Of a stretch of DNA of 64,000 nucleotides, positions 45,703-56,044 are shown piece after piece. Positions within the stretch are counted from its first letter, which is position 1; every line of letters begins with the position of its first letter. The stretch is from Luteococcus peritonei (lineage in GTDB: Bacteria > Actinomycetota > Actinomycetes > Propionibacteriales > Propionibacteriaceae), in contig NZ_BAAAIX010000034.1 in the NCBI RefSeq assembly GCF_039526385.1, positions 1-64,000 of the forward strand. Reading direction: 5' to 3'. Below the pieces are notes generated by a model that saw only the letters and a program-made list of their open reading frames with translations, was not told the DNA's origin and made no database searches. A program made the position numbers and the translations under genes.

Positions 45703-45741
45703 TTCGACATCAAGAGAATGCTTGTGCTAGGTTTCACAAGC
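45703..45741 (+). promoter_or_regulatory. atp operon promoter with inverted repeat over the -10
   Basis: TTCGAC (45703-45708) and TAGGTT (45728-45733) form a promoter with 19-bp spacing. The -10 lies within GCTTGTG-N8-CACAAGC (45720-45726, 45735-45741), a perfect 7-bp inverted repeat, so a repressor or activator could act here. Confidence 0.55.
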
Positions 45742-45792
45742 ACACCGCATCCCGCTGCGACGGCCGTCCCCACGGCCAGGAACGAGATCACG

Positions 45793-46308
45793 ATGACCGC
45801 GATGGCACTGCTCCCCGGGCGGGGGCATGGTGCGCGCGGCACGGGCTCGCAGCAGGCCAGCCAGGGCGTCGAGCTCTGCCTCGGGATGCTGCGCACGGCC
45901 GTGGTCGGCGCCCACCTGGGACTGTTGCTGGCCGTCGGGGGAGCCTTCCTGCTCACCGGCCCCACCGCCGCTGCCAATGCCGCCCTCGCCGCCGCCCTGG
46001 TGATCGTCTTCTTCGCCTCCGGTCAAGGGGTCCAGATGGTCGCCGGGGAGATGGCCGACGGGCTCGCGATGGGCCTGGTGATGGTCTCCTTCCTGGCGCG
46101 CGTGGCCATCCTGGGACTGCTGCTGGCCCTGGCCATGCGGCACCAGGACAGCCTCGAGGCGGTCTTCCACCGCGGCGCCTTCATGGCCGGTGCCGTGCTG
46201 GCCCTGGTGGGCTGGCTGGCTGGCATCCTGGTGGCGAATGCGCGCCAGCGGGTCTACGTCTACGACGCCGACTGGGCCGCCTCGCGTCGCACCGGAGGTG
46301 CGAAGTGA
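45793..46308 (+). CDS. atpI: ATP synthase subunit I-like membrane protein
   Basis: 171 residues from ATG 45793 (AGGAACGAG upstream); ATG 45718 is too close to the promoter to be used. Four helices (about 35-55, 60-75, 100-120 and 130-150) as in AtpI, which assists assembly of the c-ring or Mg uptake. Ends VYDADWAASRRTGGAK. Overlaps the next gene by 4 bp. Confidence 0.75.
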   Translation: MTAMALLPGRGHGARGTGSQQASQGVELCLGMLRTAVVGAHLGLLLAVGGAFLLTGPTAAANAALAAALVIVFFASGQGVQMVAGEMADGLAMGLVMVSFLARVAILGLLLALAMRHQDSLEAVFHRGAFMAGAVLALVGWLAGILVANARQRVYVYDADWAASRRTGGAK

Positions 46309-46583
46309 CTGCCGCAGGCCAGACTGCTAATCTCACTTCCGGCATGGAAGAGCAGCGTCGCACCCCCTCCGACGACGGTGGCCCCACTGAGTTGTCTGGC
46401 CCCCGCGGAGAGGACGGCATGGTCGTCCTCAGCTACACGCTCTCCGGTATCTTGCTCTACGGCGGCCTCGGCTGGCTCGGGGCGAAGTACCTCCACCAGA
46501 CCTGGATGCTCCCCGTCGGCCTGATCCTCGGCCTCGGCTTCAGCATCTACCTCATCGTCAAGCGCTTCGGGAGCCTTTCGTGA
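46305..46583 (+). CDS. AtpZ-like small ATP-synthase-associated membrane protein
   Basis: 92 residues from GTG 46305; ATG 46344 (MEEQRRTPSDD) is the alternative. A hydrophilic first half is followed by two helices (VVLSYTLSGILLYGGLGWLG and MLPVGLILGLGFSIYLIV) that resemble AtpZ. Members are encoded ahead of atpB and help assemble F-ATPase. Coupled to the atpI-like gene. Confidence 0.8.
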   Translation: MTAAGQTANLTSGMEEQRRTPSDDGGPTELSGPRGEDGMVVLSYTLSGILLYGGLGWLGAKYLHQTWMLPVGLILGLGFSIYLIVKRFGSLS

Positions 46584-46611
46584 CCAACCTCTGCCAGGGA
46601 GATGACCTGTG

Positions 46612-47433
46612 ATGCTGAACCTCATGAACCTTCTCCCGCTCAACCTGATGCCCCTGGAGGGCGGCGAGGGCCACGGCGGTGGCTACACGCCGCCGAGCGT
46701 CGAGGACTTCTGGTTCGACGGCAACTACGGCATCGGCTGGCTGACCAAGCCCGCCATGCAGGCCATCATCGCGGCCGTCCTGGTGCTCGGCTTCTGGCTG
46801 TGGGCCTCCCGCGGCCTGAAGGTCCGCCCCACCAAGCGCCAGTTCTTCTTCGAGTACGTCTACGACTTCATCCGCAACGGCGTCGCCCGCGACACCCTGG
46901 GCCGTGACTACCGCAAGTTCCTGCCCTACCTGCTGGCGCTGTTCAGCTTCATCCTGGTGAACAACTGGATGGGCGAGTTCTTCTTGACGATGCTGCCAAC
47001 CTTCTCCAACATCGGCTACGCCTACGCACTGGCGCTGGTCTCCTGGATCGTCTACATGGGCGCGGGCTTCGCCAAGCACGGCGTGGGCGGCTACCTGAAG
47101 CACTCCCTGATGCCCCCGGGTGCCCCGTGGTACCTGATGCCGCTGCTGATCCCGCTGGAATTCCTGTCCAACTTCATCGTGCGGCCCGTCACGCTGGCCC
47201 TGCGTCTTTTCGCCAACATGTTCGCCGGACACCTGGTGGTGCTGGTCTTCGTGGTGGGCGGCGCCTACCTGCTGACCAATGGCCCGGTCTTCAACCGCGT
47301 GGCCGGCGGCGTCTCGCTGCTGTTCAGCTTCGCCATCCTCTTCCTGGAGCTCTTCGTCGGAGCGCTGCAGGCCTACATCTTCACCGTCCTCACGGCCCAG
47401 TACGTGAGCTCGTCCATCGCGGACGAGCACTGA
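46612..47433 (+). CDS. atpB: F0 ATP synthase subunit a
   Basis: 273 residues from ATG 46612 (GTG 46609 possible; GGGAG upstream). Five to six helices; the essential arginine is in RPVTLALRLFANMFAGHLVV (about 196-215). Forms the proton half-channels against the c-ring. Confidence 0.96.
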   Translation: MLNLMNLLPLNLMPLEGGEGHGGGYTPPSVEDFWFDGNYGIGWLTKPAMQAIIAAVLVLGFWLWASRGLKVRPTKRQFFFEYVYDFIRNGVARDTLGRDYRKFLPYLLALFSFILVNNWMGEFFLTMLPTFSNIGYAYALALVSWIVYMGAGFAKHGVGGYLKHSLMPPGAPWYLMPLLIPLEFLSNFIVRPVTLALRLFANMFAGHLVVLVFVVGGAYLLTNGPVFNRVAGGVSLLFSFAILFLELFVGALQAYIFTVLTAQYVSSSIADEH

Positions 47434-47484
47434 CCAACCCCTAGCTTTCTTCAAGACCGAAGAAAACATCCGAAAGGAATCGCA

Positions 47485-47706
47485 ATGACCCCCATGGAAA
47501 TCGGTGGCTCGATCAACATGATCGGCTACGCCCTGGCTACCCTCGGTCCGGCCCTCGGCGTCGCCTGGATCTTCGCCTCCGTGATCAACGGCACCGCTCG
47601 TCAGCCCGAGGCCCGTGGCGCCATGATGGGCACCGCCTTCATCGGCATGGCCGTCGTTGAGGCCCTGGCCATCATCGGCATCGCCCTGGCGTTCGTCCTC
47701 AACTGA
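47485..47706 (+). CDS. atpE: F0 ATP synthase subunit c
   Basis: 73 residues, two helices joined by the RQPE loop. The proton-carrying carboxylate is Glu59 in GMAVVEALAIIGIAL. No sodium-type Gln/Ser pattern is seen, so it is probably a proton ring. AAAGGA ribosome site nearby. Overlaps atpF by one base. Confidence 0.96.
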   Translation: MTPMEIGGSINMIGYALATLGPALGVAWIFASVINGTARQPEARGAMMGTAFIGMAVVEALAIIGIALAFVLN

Positions 47707-48281
47707 TGCTTTCCGCCATGGTGCCCACCACTGTTTGGGCGCCTCTCGAGCTCGACCTCGGACCGCTGGCACCCCACCACATGTCCGAGATCGTGATCGG
47801 TCTCGTCCTGATCCTGCTGATCTGGGCAGTCCTCGCGAAGTGGGTCGTCCCCGCCTTCGAGAAGATGTATGCCGAGCGCAGCGAGGCCATCCAGGGTGGC
47901 ATGGAGCGCGCCGAGCGTGCCCAGGCCGAAGCCCAGGCCGCCAAGGACCAGTACACCGCCCAGCTCGCAGAGGCCCGTGACGAGGCCGCTCGCATCCGCG
48001 AGGAGGCCAAGAACCAGGGCGCGCAGATCCTTGCCGAGATGCGCGACCAGGCCACCAAGGAGTCCAAGCGCATCGTCGAGTCCGCCCAGGCGCAGATCGC
48101 GGCGGAGCGGCAGCAGGCCGTCACCCAGCTCAAGGGTGAGGTCGGTGGCCTGGCCACCACGCTGGCCGGTCGGATCGTGGGGGAGTCGCTCGACGACGAC
48201 CACCGCGCCCGTGCGACGGTTGACCGCTTCCTCGCCGAGCTGGAGAACCAGCCCGTGCGCGCCGGGGGGCAGCAGGCATGA
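47706..48281 (+). CDS. atpF: F0 ATP synthase subunit b
   Basis: 191 residues. One N-terminal helix (about 27-45: VIGLVLILLIWAVLAKW) then a long charged coiled coil (AERAQAEAQAAKDQYTAQLA and onward) forming the peripheral stalk. Overlaps atpE by one base and atpH by 4 bp. Confidence 0.95.
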   Translation: MLSAMVPTTVWAPLELDLGPLAPHHMSEIVIGLVLILLIWAVLAKWVVPAFEKMYAERSEAIQGGMERAERAQAEAQAAKDQYTAQLAEARDEAARIREEAKNQGAQILAEMRDQATKESKRIVESAQAQIAAERQQAVTQLKGEVGGLATTLAGRIVGESLDDDHRARATVDRFLAELENQPVRAGGQQA

Positions 48282-49078
48282 CCCTGACTGCAACCGAAGA
48301 GGCCCGGCGCAGCGCCCTGGACGACGCTCTGGCTGACCAGTCCTTCGAGGGATCCACGCCGGACGAGCTGTTCGCCGTCGTGGACGCCTTCGACGGCCAG
48401 TCCGCTCTCCGGCGAGCCCTGACCGACCCGGCCACCCCGGCCGAGGCCCGGCAGCAGATGGCTGATCGGTTGCTGCAGGGCAAGGTCGGCGGCCAGACCC
48501 TCTGGATCGTCGGTCAGGCCGTGAAGCAGCGCTGGAAGTCCGGGCGCGGCCTCGCCGACGCCCTGGAGCGACAGGCGGTGCGTGGCCAGCTCAAGCAGGC
48601 GCTGGACTCGGGCCACCTGGACGAGGTCACCGAGCAGCTGTTCGGCTTCCTGTCCACGGTCGAGTCCGACGCCGGCCTGCGCCAGGCGCTGGCCGACAGC
48701 AGCCGTCCGCTGGCGGCCCGCCAGCAGCTGGTGCGCCAGCTGCTCGGGGGCAAGGTGCACGGCTGGGTGGTTCGCCTGGCCGAGCGCGCTGCCGCCGGGC
48801 GGGAGCGCAACTTCGAGCTGACCATGGAGCACTACCTCCAGCTGGCCGCCGAGCTGCGCGAGCGCAATGTGGCTCGCGTGACGGTGGCCCGTCCCATGGA
48901 CGCCGACCAGGTCGAGCGGCTGCGCGGTGCGCTGAGCCGCATCAACGGTCGCCCGGTCGACGTCCAGATCACCATCGACCCGACCGTGATCGGCGGGGTC
49001 CGCGTGGAGCTCGGCAACGAGGTCATCGAGGGCACCGTCGCAGACCGGCTGGAGCAGGTGCACCGACAGCTGTCCTGA
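48278..49078 (+). CDS. atpH: F1 ATP synthase subunit delta
   Basis: 266 residues, somewhat longer than the E. coli protein (177) as is common in actinobacteria. The conserved C-terminal part IDPTVIGGVRVELGNEVIEG (about 226-245) is diagnostic of OSCP/delta. Connects F1 to subunit b. Confidence 0.93.
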   Translation: MTLTATEEARRSALDDALADQSFEGSTPDELFAVVDAFDGQSALRRALTDPATPAEARQQMADRLLQGKVGGQTLWIVGQAVKQRWKSGRGLADALERQAVRGQLKQALDSGHLDEVTEQLFGFLSTVESDAGLRQALADSSRPLAARQQLVRQLLGGKVHGWVVRLAERAAAGRERNFELTMEHYLQLAAELRERNVARVTVARPMDADQVERLRGALSRINGRPVDVQITIDPTVIGGVRVELGNEVIEGTVADRLEQVHRQLS

Positions 49079-49145
49079 CAGCTGGCCAGCCACACACATT
49101 CCAGCGCTCCCTCGCGGGTGCGCACATCGAAAGAGTAGGGACGCA

Positions 49146-50780
<1,635 letters not shown>

Positions 50781-50784
50781 GCGC

Positions 50785-51702
50785 ATGCCGGCAAGCCTGA
50801 GGGAGTTGCGACAGCGCAAGAGCTCTGTCACCGCAACCCAGAAGATCACCAAGGCCATGGAGCTCATCTCGGCCTCTCGCATCGTGAAGGCGGACCGCGC
50901 TGCCCGCGCGGCCCTGCCCTTCACGAGCGTGCTGAACCGAGCCGTGGCCGCCGTGGCCAACCACACCGACATCGAGCACCCGCTGACCCAGGAGCCGAAG
51001 CAGCGTCGACGCGCGGCCGTGGTGATGTTCACCTCCGACCGCGGGCTTGCCGGCGGCTACTCCACCAATGCCATCAAGATGGCGCTGCGGCTGCGCAGCA
51101 AGCTGGAGTCCGAGGGTCTGGAGGTGGACATCTACGTCTCCGGTCGCAAGGGCCAGGACTTCCTGGGCTTCCGCGAGATCCCGGTGTCCGACGGCTGGCA
51201 GGGCTACTCCGAGAGCCCGACCTATGACGATGCACAGGTCATCAGCGAGGCCCTCATGGAGAGCTTCCTGAAGCCCTTCGAGGAAGGTGGCGTGGACGAG
51301 ATCTACGCCGTCTACACCCGCATGGTCTCCATGCTCGTGCAGGAGCCCCGCGTGCGTCGCATGCTCCCGATCGAGGTCGTGGAGGAGGGTGCCGACACCG
51401 AGAAGGCCGTCGAGGGCGACCAGCCCCTGCAGTACGCCTTCGAGCCCGACGCGGAGACGGTGCTGGACAGCCTGCTGGACCTCTACGTGCGCAACCGGGT
51501 CTGGTTCTACCTGCTGGAGTCGGCGGCCTCCGAGCTCGCCAGCCGCCAGAAGGCCATGAAGTCGGCCACCGACAACGCGCAGCAACTGATCAACAGCCTC
51601 ACGACCGAGATCAACCAGGCACGTCAGGCCCAGATCACCCAGGAAATCACCGAAATCGTGGGCGGCGCCTCGGCGCTGACCGAGGCCGATTCGGCCGAGT
51701 GA
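50785..51702 (+). CDS. atpG: F1 ATP synthase subunit gamma
   Basis: 305 residues. Starts MPASLRELRQRKSSVTATQK and ITKAMELISASRI, and ends in the rotor helix with ATDNAQQLINSLTTEINQAR, then QAQITQEITEIVGGASAL. Rotary shaft of the synthase. Starts five bases after atpA. Confidence 0.96.
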   Translation: MPASLRELRQRKSSVTATQKITKAMELISASRIVKADRAARAALPFTSVLNRAVAAVANHTDIEHPLTQEPKQRRRAAVVMFTSDRGLAGGYSTNAIKMALRLRSKLESEGLEVDIYVSGRKGQDFLGFREIPVSDGWQGYSESPTYDDAQVISEALMESFLKPFEEGGVDEIYAVYTRMVSMLVQEPRVRRMLPIEVVEEGADTEKAVEGDQPLQYAFEPDAETVLDSLLDLYVRNRVWFYLLESAASELASRQKAMKSATDNAQQLINSLTTEINQARQAQITQEITEIVGGASALTEADSAE

Positions 51703-51718
51703 ACAAGGAAGAGCGAAA

Positions 51719-53203
51719 ATGACTGACACCCTTGTCAATCCCCAGAGCGAGCAGCGCGCCGGTGGCACCGGCCGCGTGGCTCGGGTCATCGGCCCCGTGG
51801 TGGACGTCGAGTTCCCGGCCGACGCCATGCCCGACATCATGAACGCCCTCACCGTCACTGTCGACGACCTCGACGCCGACACCGAGGGCGGCCAGGCCGC
51901 CAAGCGCACCTTCACCCTGGAGGTCGCCCTGCACGTGGGTGACAACATGGTGCGCGCCATCTCGCTGAAGCCCACCGACGGCCTGCGTCGCGGTGACGTG
52001 GTCACCGACACCGGTGCCCCCATCTCCGTGCCCGTGGGTGATGTCACCAAGGGCCGCGTGTGGAACGTGACCGGCGACTGCCTCAACGAGGACCTGCAGG
52101 CCAACGGCGTGCAGATCACCGAGCGCTGGCCGATCCACCGCGACGCCCCGAAGTTCGACGAGCTCGAGAGCAAGACCGAGATGCTGCACACCGGCATCAA
52201 GGTGCTCGACCTGCTGACCCCCTACGTGCAGGGCGGCAAGATCGGCCTGTTCGGTGGCGCCGGCGTGGGCAAGACGGTGCTCATCCAGGAGATGATCTAC
52301 CGCATCGCCCACAACTTCGGTGGCACCTCGGTCTTCGCGGGCGTGGGCGAGCGCACCCGTGAGGGCAACGACCTGATCATGGAGATGGACGAGGCCGGCG
52401 TCTTCAAGGACACCGCCCTGGTCTTCGGCCAGATGGACGAGCCCCCGGGCACCCGTCTGCGCGTGGCCCTGTCCGCGCTGACCATGGCCGAGTACTTCCG
52501 CGACGTCCAGAACCAGGACGTGCTGCTGTTCATCGACAACATCTTCCGCTTCACCCAGGCCGGTTCCGAGGTCTCGACCCTGCTGGGTCGCATGCCCTCG
52601 GCCGTGGGCTACCAGCCCAACCTGGCGGACGAGATGGGCCAGCTGCAGGAGCGCATCACCTCGGTGCGCGGCCACTCGATCACCTCGATGCAGGCGATCT
52701 ATGTGCCCGCCGACGACTACACCGACCCGGCGCCGGCCACCACCTTCGCCCACCTGGACGCCACCACCGAGCTGAGCCGTGAGATCGCCTCCCGCGGTCT
52801 CTACCCGGCCGTGGACCCGCTGACCTCGTCCTCGCGCATCCTCGACCCGCAGTACGTGGGCCAGGACCACTATGACACCGCGGTGCGCGTGAAGCAGATC
52901 CTGCAGCGCAACAAGGAGCTGCAGGACATCATCGCCATCCTCGGCGTGGACGAGCTGAGCGAGGAGGACAAGATCATTGTCAACCGCGCCCGCCGCATCC
53001 AGCAGTTCCTGAGCCAGAACACCTACATGGCCGAGAAGTTCACCGGCGTCGAGGGTTCCACCGTCGACCTGGCGGACACCATCGAGTCGTTCAAGATGAT
53101 CTGCAACGGCGACGTGGACCACATCGCCGAGCAGGCCTTCTTCAACGTCGGTGGCATGGAGGATGTCGAGAAGCGTTGGCACGAGCTGCAGAAGGACGCC
53201 TGA
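51719..53203 (+). CDS. atpD: F1 ATP synthase subunit beta
   Basis: 494 residues. Walker A GGAGVGKTVLI (about 180), catalytic GERTREGNDL, and the second region ALTMAEYFRDVQNQDVLLFI, then DNIFRFTQAGSEVSTLLGR. Catalytic subunit. GGAAGAG ribosome site. Confidence 0.97.
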   Translation: MTDTLVNPQSEQRAGGTGRVARVIGPVVDVEFPADAMPDIMNALTVTVDDLDADTEGGQAAKRTFTLEVALHVGDNMVRAISLKPTDGLRRGDVVTDTGAPISVPVGDVTKGRVWNVTGDCLNEDLQANGVQITERWPIHRDAPKFDELESKTEMLHTGIKVLDLLTPYVQGGKIGLFGGAGVGKTVLIQEMIYRIAHNFGGTSVFAGVGERTREGNDLIMEMDEAGVFKDTALVFGQMDEPPGTRLRVALSALTMAEYFRDVQNQDVLLFIDNIFRFTQAGSEVSTLLGRMPSAVGYQPNLADEMGQLQERITSVRGHSITSMQAIYVPADDYTDPAPATTFAHLDATTELSREIASRGLYPAVDPLTSSSRILDPQYVGQDHYDTAVRVKQILQRNKELQDIIAILGVDELSEEDKIIVNRARRIQQFLSQNTYMAEKFTGVEGSTVDLADTIESFKMICNGDVDHIAEQAFFNVGGMEDVEKRWHELQKDA

Positions 53204-53206
53204 TCC

Positions 53207-53623
53207 ATGGCCGATCCCATGTTCGTCGAGGTCGTCGCCGCGGACCGCAAGGTCTGGGAGGGGACGTCCGTCAACGTGATCGTCAGGACCACCGAGGGTG
53301 ACATCGGCATCCTGCCGGGGCACGAGCCGATGCTCGCCGCCCTGGTGCCGTGCGCCGCGGAGATCGTGGCCGAGGACGGTCGGCGCGAGCTGATCGCCAT
53401 CGACGGCGGTTTCCTGTCGGTGGCCATGAACCAGGTCAGCATCGTCGCCGCCAAGGCCGCGCTCTCCGACGAGATCTCGCCCTCGGAGGCGCAGGCCGAG
53501 CTGGACCGCCTGGAGCGGGTGCTGGACAGCGGTGAGGCCACCACCGAGCAGGTGCACGAGGCCCATCTGGCCCAGGCCCAGCTCAAGGCCGCGGCCAAGA
53601 TGAACAAGGGCCAGCACGTCTGA
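53207..53623 (+). CDS. atpC: F1 ATP synthase subunit epsilon
   Basis: 138 residues. N-terminal beta-sandwich (MFVEVVAADRKVWEGTSVNV, then GDIGILPGHEPMLAAL) and C-terminal helices. Couples rotation and limits ATP hydrolysis. Last gene of the operon, followed by an 18-bp hairpin. Confidence 0.96.
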   Translation: MADPMFVEVVAADRKVWEGTSVNVIVRTTEGDIGILPGHEPMLAALVPCAAEIVAEDGRRELIAIDGGFLSVAMNQVSIVAAKAALSDEISPSEAQAELDRLERVLDSGEATTEQVHEAHLAQAQLKAAAKMNKGQHV

Positions 53624-53637
53624 GCCCGCACGAACCA

Positions 53638-53676
53638 GACAGGGAGCCGACCGGATCATCCGGTCGGCTCCCTGTC
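53638..53676 (+). terminator. terminator of the atp operon
   Basis: An 18-bp perfect stem (GACAGGGAGCCGACCGGA, loop TCA) begins 15 bp after the atpC stop. Confidence 0.9.
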
Positions 53677-53740
53677 CTTGCGGGACCGGAACTTTCGGCC
53701 CCGCATCCTGAGCACTCGTCCCATCAGGTAGTTTGTCGTC

Positions 53741-54214
53741 ATGGAGTGGTTGGTGGGCCTCGAGGTACTGGCAGCGGTGATGGTGCTGTTCGTGGTGGTG
53801 CCGCTCCTGGGCCTGTACCTGCGGCGGCGCTGGCTGTCCACCAAGGGAGGGGTCTTCGACTGCGCCCTGCGACTGCACGAGTCGGGTCCCGGCACCGGCT
53901 GGGCCACCGGCGTCTGCCGCTACGAGGGGGAGCGTCTCGAGTGGTACCGGACCTTCTCGCTGAGCGTGGGCCCGCGCCTGGTCCTGGAGCGCGACGAGAC
54001 CAGCTCGCTGGGTCGGCGTGGCCCCGCGGAGGCCGAGGCCGTCGTCCTGTTCAGTGAGGACCAGATCCTGCGGCTGCAGCACCGCGCCGGCGGCCGCACC
54101 CGGATCTGGGAGCTGGCCATGCATCCGGCCTCGGTGACCGGCCTGATGAGCTGGTTGGAGGCAGCCCCGCCCGGCGGGGATCGCTACAACGGGCTGGAGA
54201 CGGCCCCGCAGTGA
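53741..54214 (+). CDS. DUF2550-family membrane-anchored protein
   Basis: 157 residues, one N-terminal helix (about 5-27) then a cytoplasmic domain with the family's VFDCALRLHES and WELAMHPASVTGLMSWLEAAP. Located just after atpC as in mycobacteria; function unknown. TAGTTT (53729-53734) and a six-base gap indicate leaderless expression. Confidence 0.85.
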   Translation: MEWLVGLEVLAAVMVLFVVVPLLGLYLRRRWLSTKGGVFDCALRLHESGPGTGWATGVCRYEGERLEWYRTFSLSVGPRLVLERDETSSLGRRGPAEAEAVVLFSEDQILRLQHRAGGRTRIWELAMHPASVTGLMSWLEAAPPGGDRYNGLETAPQ

Positions 54215-54327
54215 ACCGGTCCGGGTGACCGGTTCCTTTTACGTCACCCCAGCATCACCCAATTCGATCCCGCGCGCTAGGCTCGTCGGAGCACTCCACG
54301 GGGGAGTGCGTTGAGGTGAGGCCTGTG

Positions 54328-55377
54328 ATGCGCGGCGAGTACAAGGTGCGGGGCGGCAAGCTGGTGGCCGTCGAGCTGGAGGTCACGGACGGCGTGCTCG
54401 CCGATGTGCACATCTCCGGCGACTTCTTCCTGGAGCCGGACAGCGCCCTGGAGACCATCAACGGGGCCGTCGAGGGCATGCCGAGCAGCGCCTCGGTGCA
54501 GGCGATCGCCCAGGCCATCGATGCCGCCGTGGGCCAGGACGTCCACCTGATCGGCTTCTCCTCCGAGGCCGTCGGCATCGCGGTGCGCCGGGCCCTGGGC
54601 CATGCCACCAGCTGGGCCGACCACACCTTCGACGTGATCGACGCGGTGACCATGGCCCCGGCCATGCACGTGGCCCTGGACCAGGTGATCTGCGAGGAGG
54701 TGGGTGCCGGCCGGCGCAACCCGACGCTGCGGCTGTGGGACTGGGACTCGCCGCTGGTGGTGATCGGCTCCTTCCAGAGCGTCCGCAACGAGATCGACCC
54801 CGAGGGCGCAGGACGCCACGGCATCGACGTGGTGCGACGGATCAGCGGCGGCGGCGCCATGTTCATGGAGCCGGGCAACTGCATCACCTACTCGCTGGTG
54901 GTGCCCGGCAGCCTGGTGGAGGGGCTGAGCTTCGAGCAGTCCTATGCCTTCCTCGACGACTGGGTGCTCGGCGCCCTGGCCGAGGTGGGGGTCAACGCCC
55001 GCTACGTCCCGCTCAACGACATCGCCAGCGACAAGGGCAAGATCGGCGGGGCCGCGCAGCGTCGCTTCGTGGACGGCACGGTGCTGCACCACGTCACCAT
55101 GAGCTACGACATCGACGCCGACAAGATGCTTCAGGTGCTGCGGATCGGCCGCGAGAAGCTCTCCGACAAGGGCACCAAGAGCGCCAACAAGCGCGTCGAC
55201 CCGATGCGCTCGCAGACCGGCCTGCCCCGCGCGCAGATCATGGCCAGCTTCCTGAAGCACTTCGCCGGCCGCTACGACACCGTGGAGAGCCAGTACACCG
55301 AGGCCGAGATCGCCCGCGCCGCCGAGCTGGTGGAGCAGAAGTTCAGCACCCCGGAGTGGACGCACCGGGTGCCGTGA
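54328..55377 (+). CDS. lipoate-protein ligase family, accessory domain first
   Basis: 349 residues from ATG 54328, six bases after GAGG (GTG 54316 is weaker). Residues about 1-75 (GEYKVRGGKLVAVELEVTDG onward) match the accessory domain usually found at the C-terminus of LplA. The catalytic domain follows, with RRISGGGAMFMEPGN (RRxSGGG motif) and KIGGAAQRRFVDG. Attaches lipoate or octanoate to E2 and H proteins. The expected histidine after GGGAxF is Met. Confidence 0.82.
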   Translation: MRGEYKVRGGKLVAVELEVTDGVLADVHISGDFFLEPDSALETINGAVEGMPSSASVQAIAQAIDAAVGQDVHLIGFSSEAVGIAVRRALGHATSWADHTFDVIDAVTMAPAMHVALDQVICEEVGAGRRNPTLRLWDWDSPLVVIGSFQSVRNEIDPEGAGRHGIDVVRRISGGGAMFMEPGNCITYSLVVPGSLVEGLSFEQSYAFLDDWVLGALAEVGVNARYVPLNDIASDKGKIGGAAQRRFVDGTVLHHVTMSYDIDADKMLQVLRIGREKLSDKGTKSANKRVDPMRSQTGLPRAQIMASFLKHFAGRYDTVESQYTEAEIARAAELVEQKFSTPEWTHRVP

Positions 55378-55380
55378 GCC

Positions 55381-56007
55381 TCAGTCCTGGGGCTGGGCGG
55401 CAGGATTGCGCTCGCCGCCAGGCACCCAGAGCACCTCGGCGTCACCGTTGGCGCGTCGGCTCATGATGAACAGCAGGTCCGAGAGACGGTTCAGGTACTG
55501 GATCGCCAGCAGGTTCACGCCGCCGGGGACCGTCTGCGGGTCCTCGCTCACCTCGCTGCCGTAGACCTCGACGGCGCGCCAGGCAGAGCGCTCGGCACGA
55601 CGCACCACGGTGCGGGCCACGTGCAGCTGGGCCGCGGCGGCGGTGCCGCCGGGCAGGATGAAGGAGCGCAGCTTGGGCAGCTCGGCGCCGAACTCGTCGC
55701 ACCAGCGCTCCAGCCGGTCGATGGAGGGCTGGATGATGCGCAGCGGCTCCCACTCCGGGCTGGCCACCAGAGGGTTGGACAGGTCGGCACCGACGTCGAA
55801 GAGCTCGTTCTGGATGATGGCCAGCGCCGCGACCAGCTGCTCGTCGAGGCCACCGGTGGCCAGGGCCACGCCGATCGCCGAGTTCGCCTCGTCGACGTGG
55901 CCATAGGTCTCCACGCGCAGGTCGGTCTTGCGGGCCACCGAGTTGTCGCTCAGCCGGGTCTCGCCCTGGTCGCCGGTGCGGGTGTAGATGCGCGTGAGGT
56001 TCACCAT
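55381..56007 (-). CDS. cob(I)alamin adenosyltransferase, PduO type
   Basis: 208 residues from ATG 56007. ATP-binding IYTRTGDQGETRLSD at the N-terminus, DLRVETYGHVDEANSAIG, and RTVVRRAERSAWRAVEV near 125. Makes adenosylcobalamin, for instance for methylmalonyl-CoA mutase, which fits the epimerase at 61804. TAGGGT (minus strand, 56015-56020) and seven bases give a leaderless start. Confidence 0.93.
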   Translation of the reverse strand: MVNLTRIYTRTGDQGETRLSDNSVARKTDLRVETYGHVDEANSAIGVALATGGLDEQLVAALAIIQNELFDVGADLSNPLVASPEWEPLRIIQPSIDRLERWCDEFGAELPKLRSFILPGGTAAAAQLHVARTVVRRAERSAWRAVEVYGSEVSEDPQTVPGGVNLLAIQYLNRLSDLLFIMSRRANGDAEVLWVPGGERNPAAQPQD

Positions 56008-56044
56008 GCCCCCAACCCTAGTCGCCGGCCAGTAGGGTGTGGCC
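56008..56044. promoter_or_regulatory. divergent leaderless promoters, pduO-type gene and cyclophilin gene
   Basis: The 37-bp gap holds two TAGGGT -10 boxes in opposite orientations: minus strand 56015-56020 and plus strand 56033-56038, each six or seven bases from its start codon. No room remains for leaders. Confidence 0.75.
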
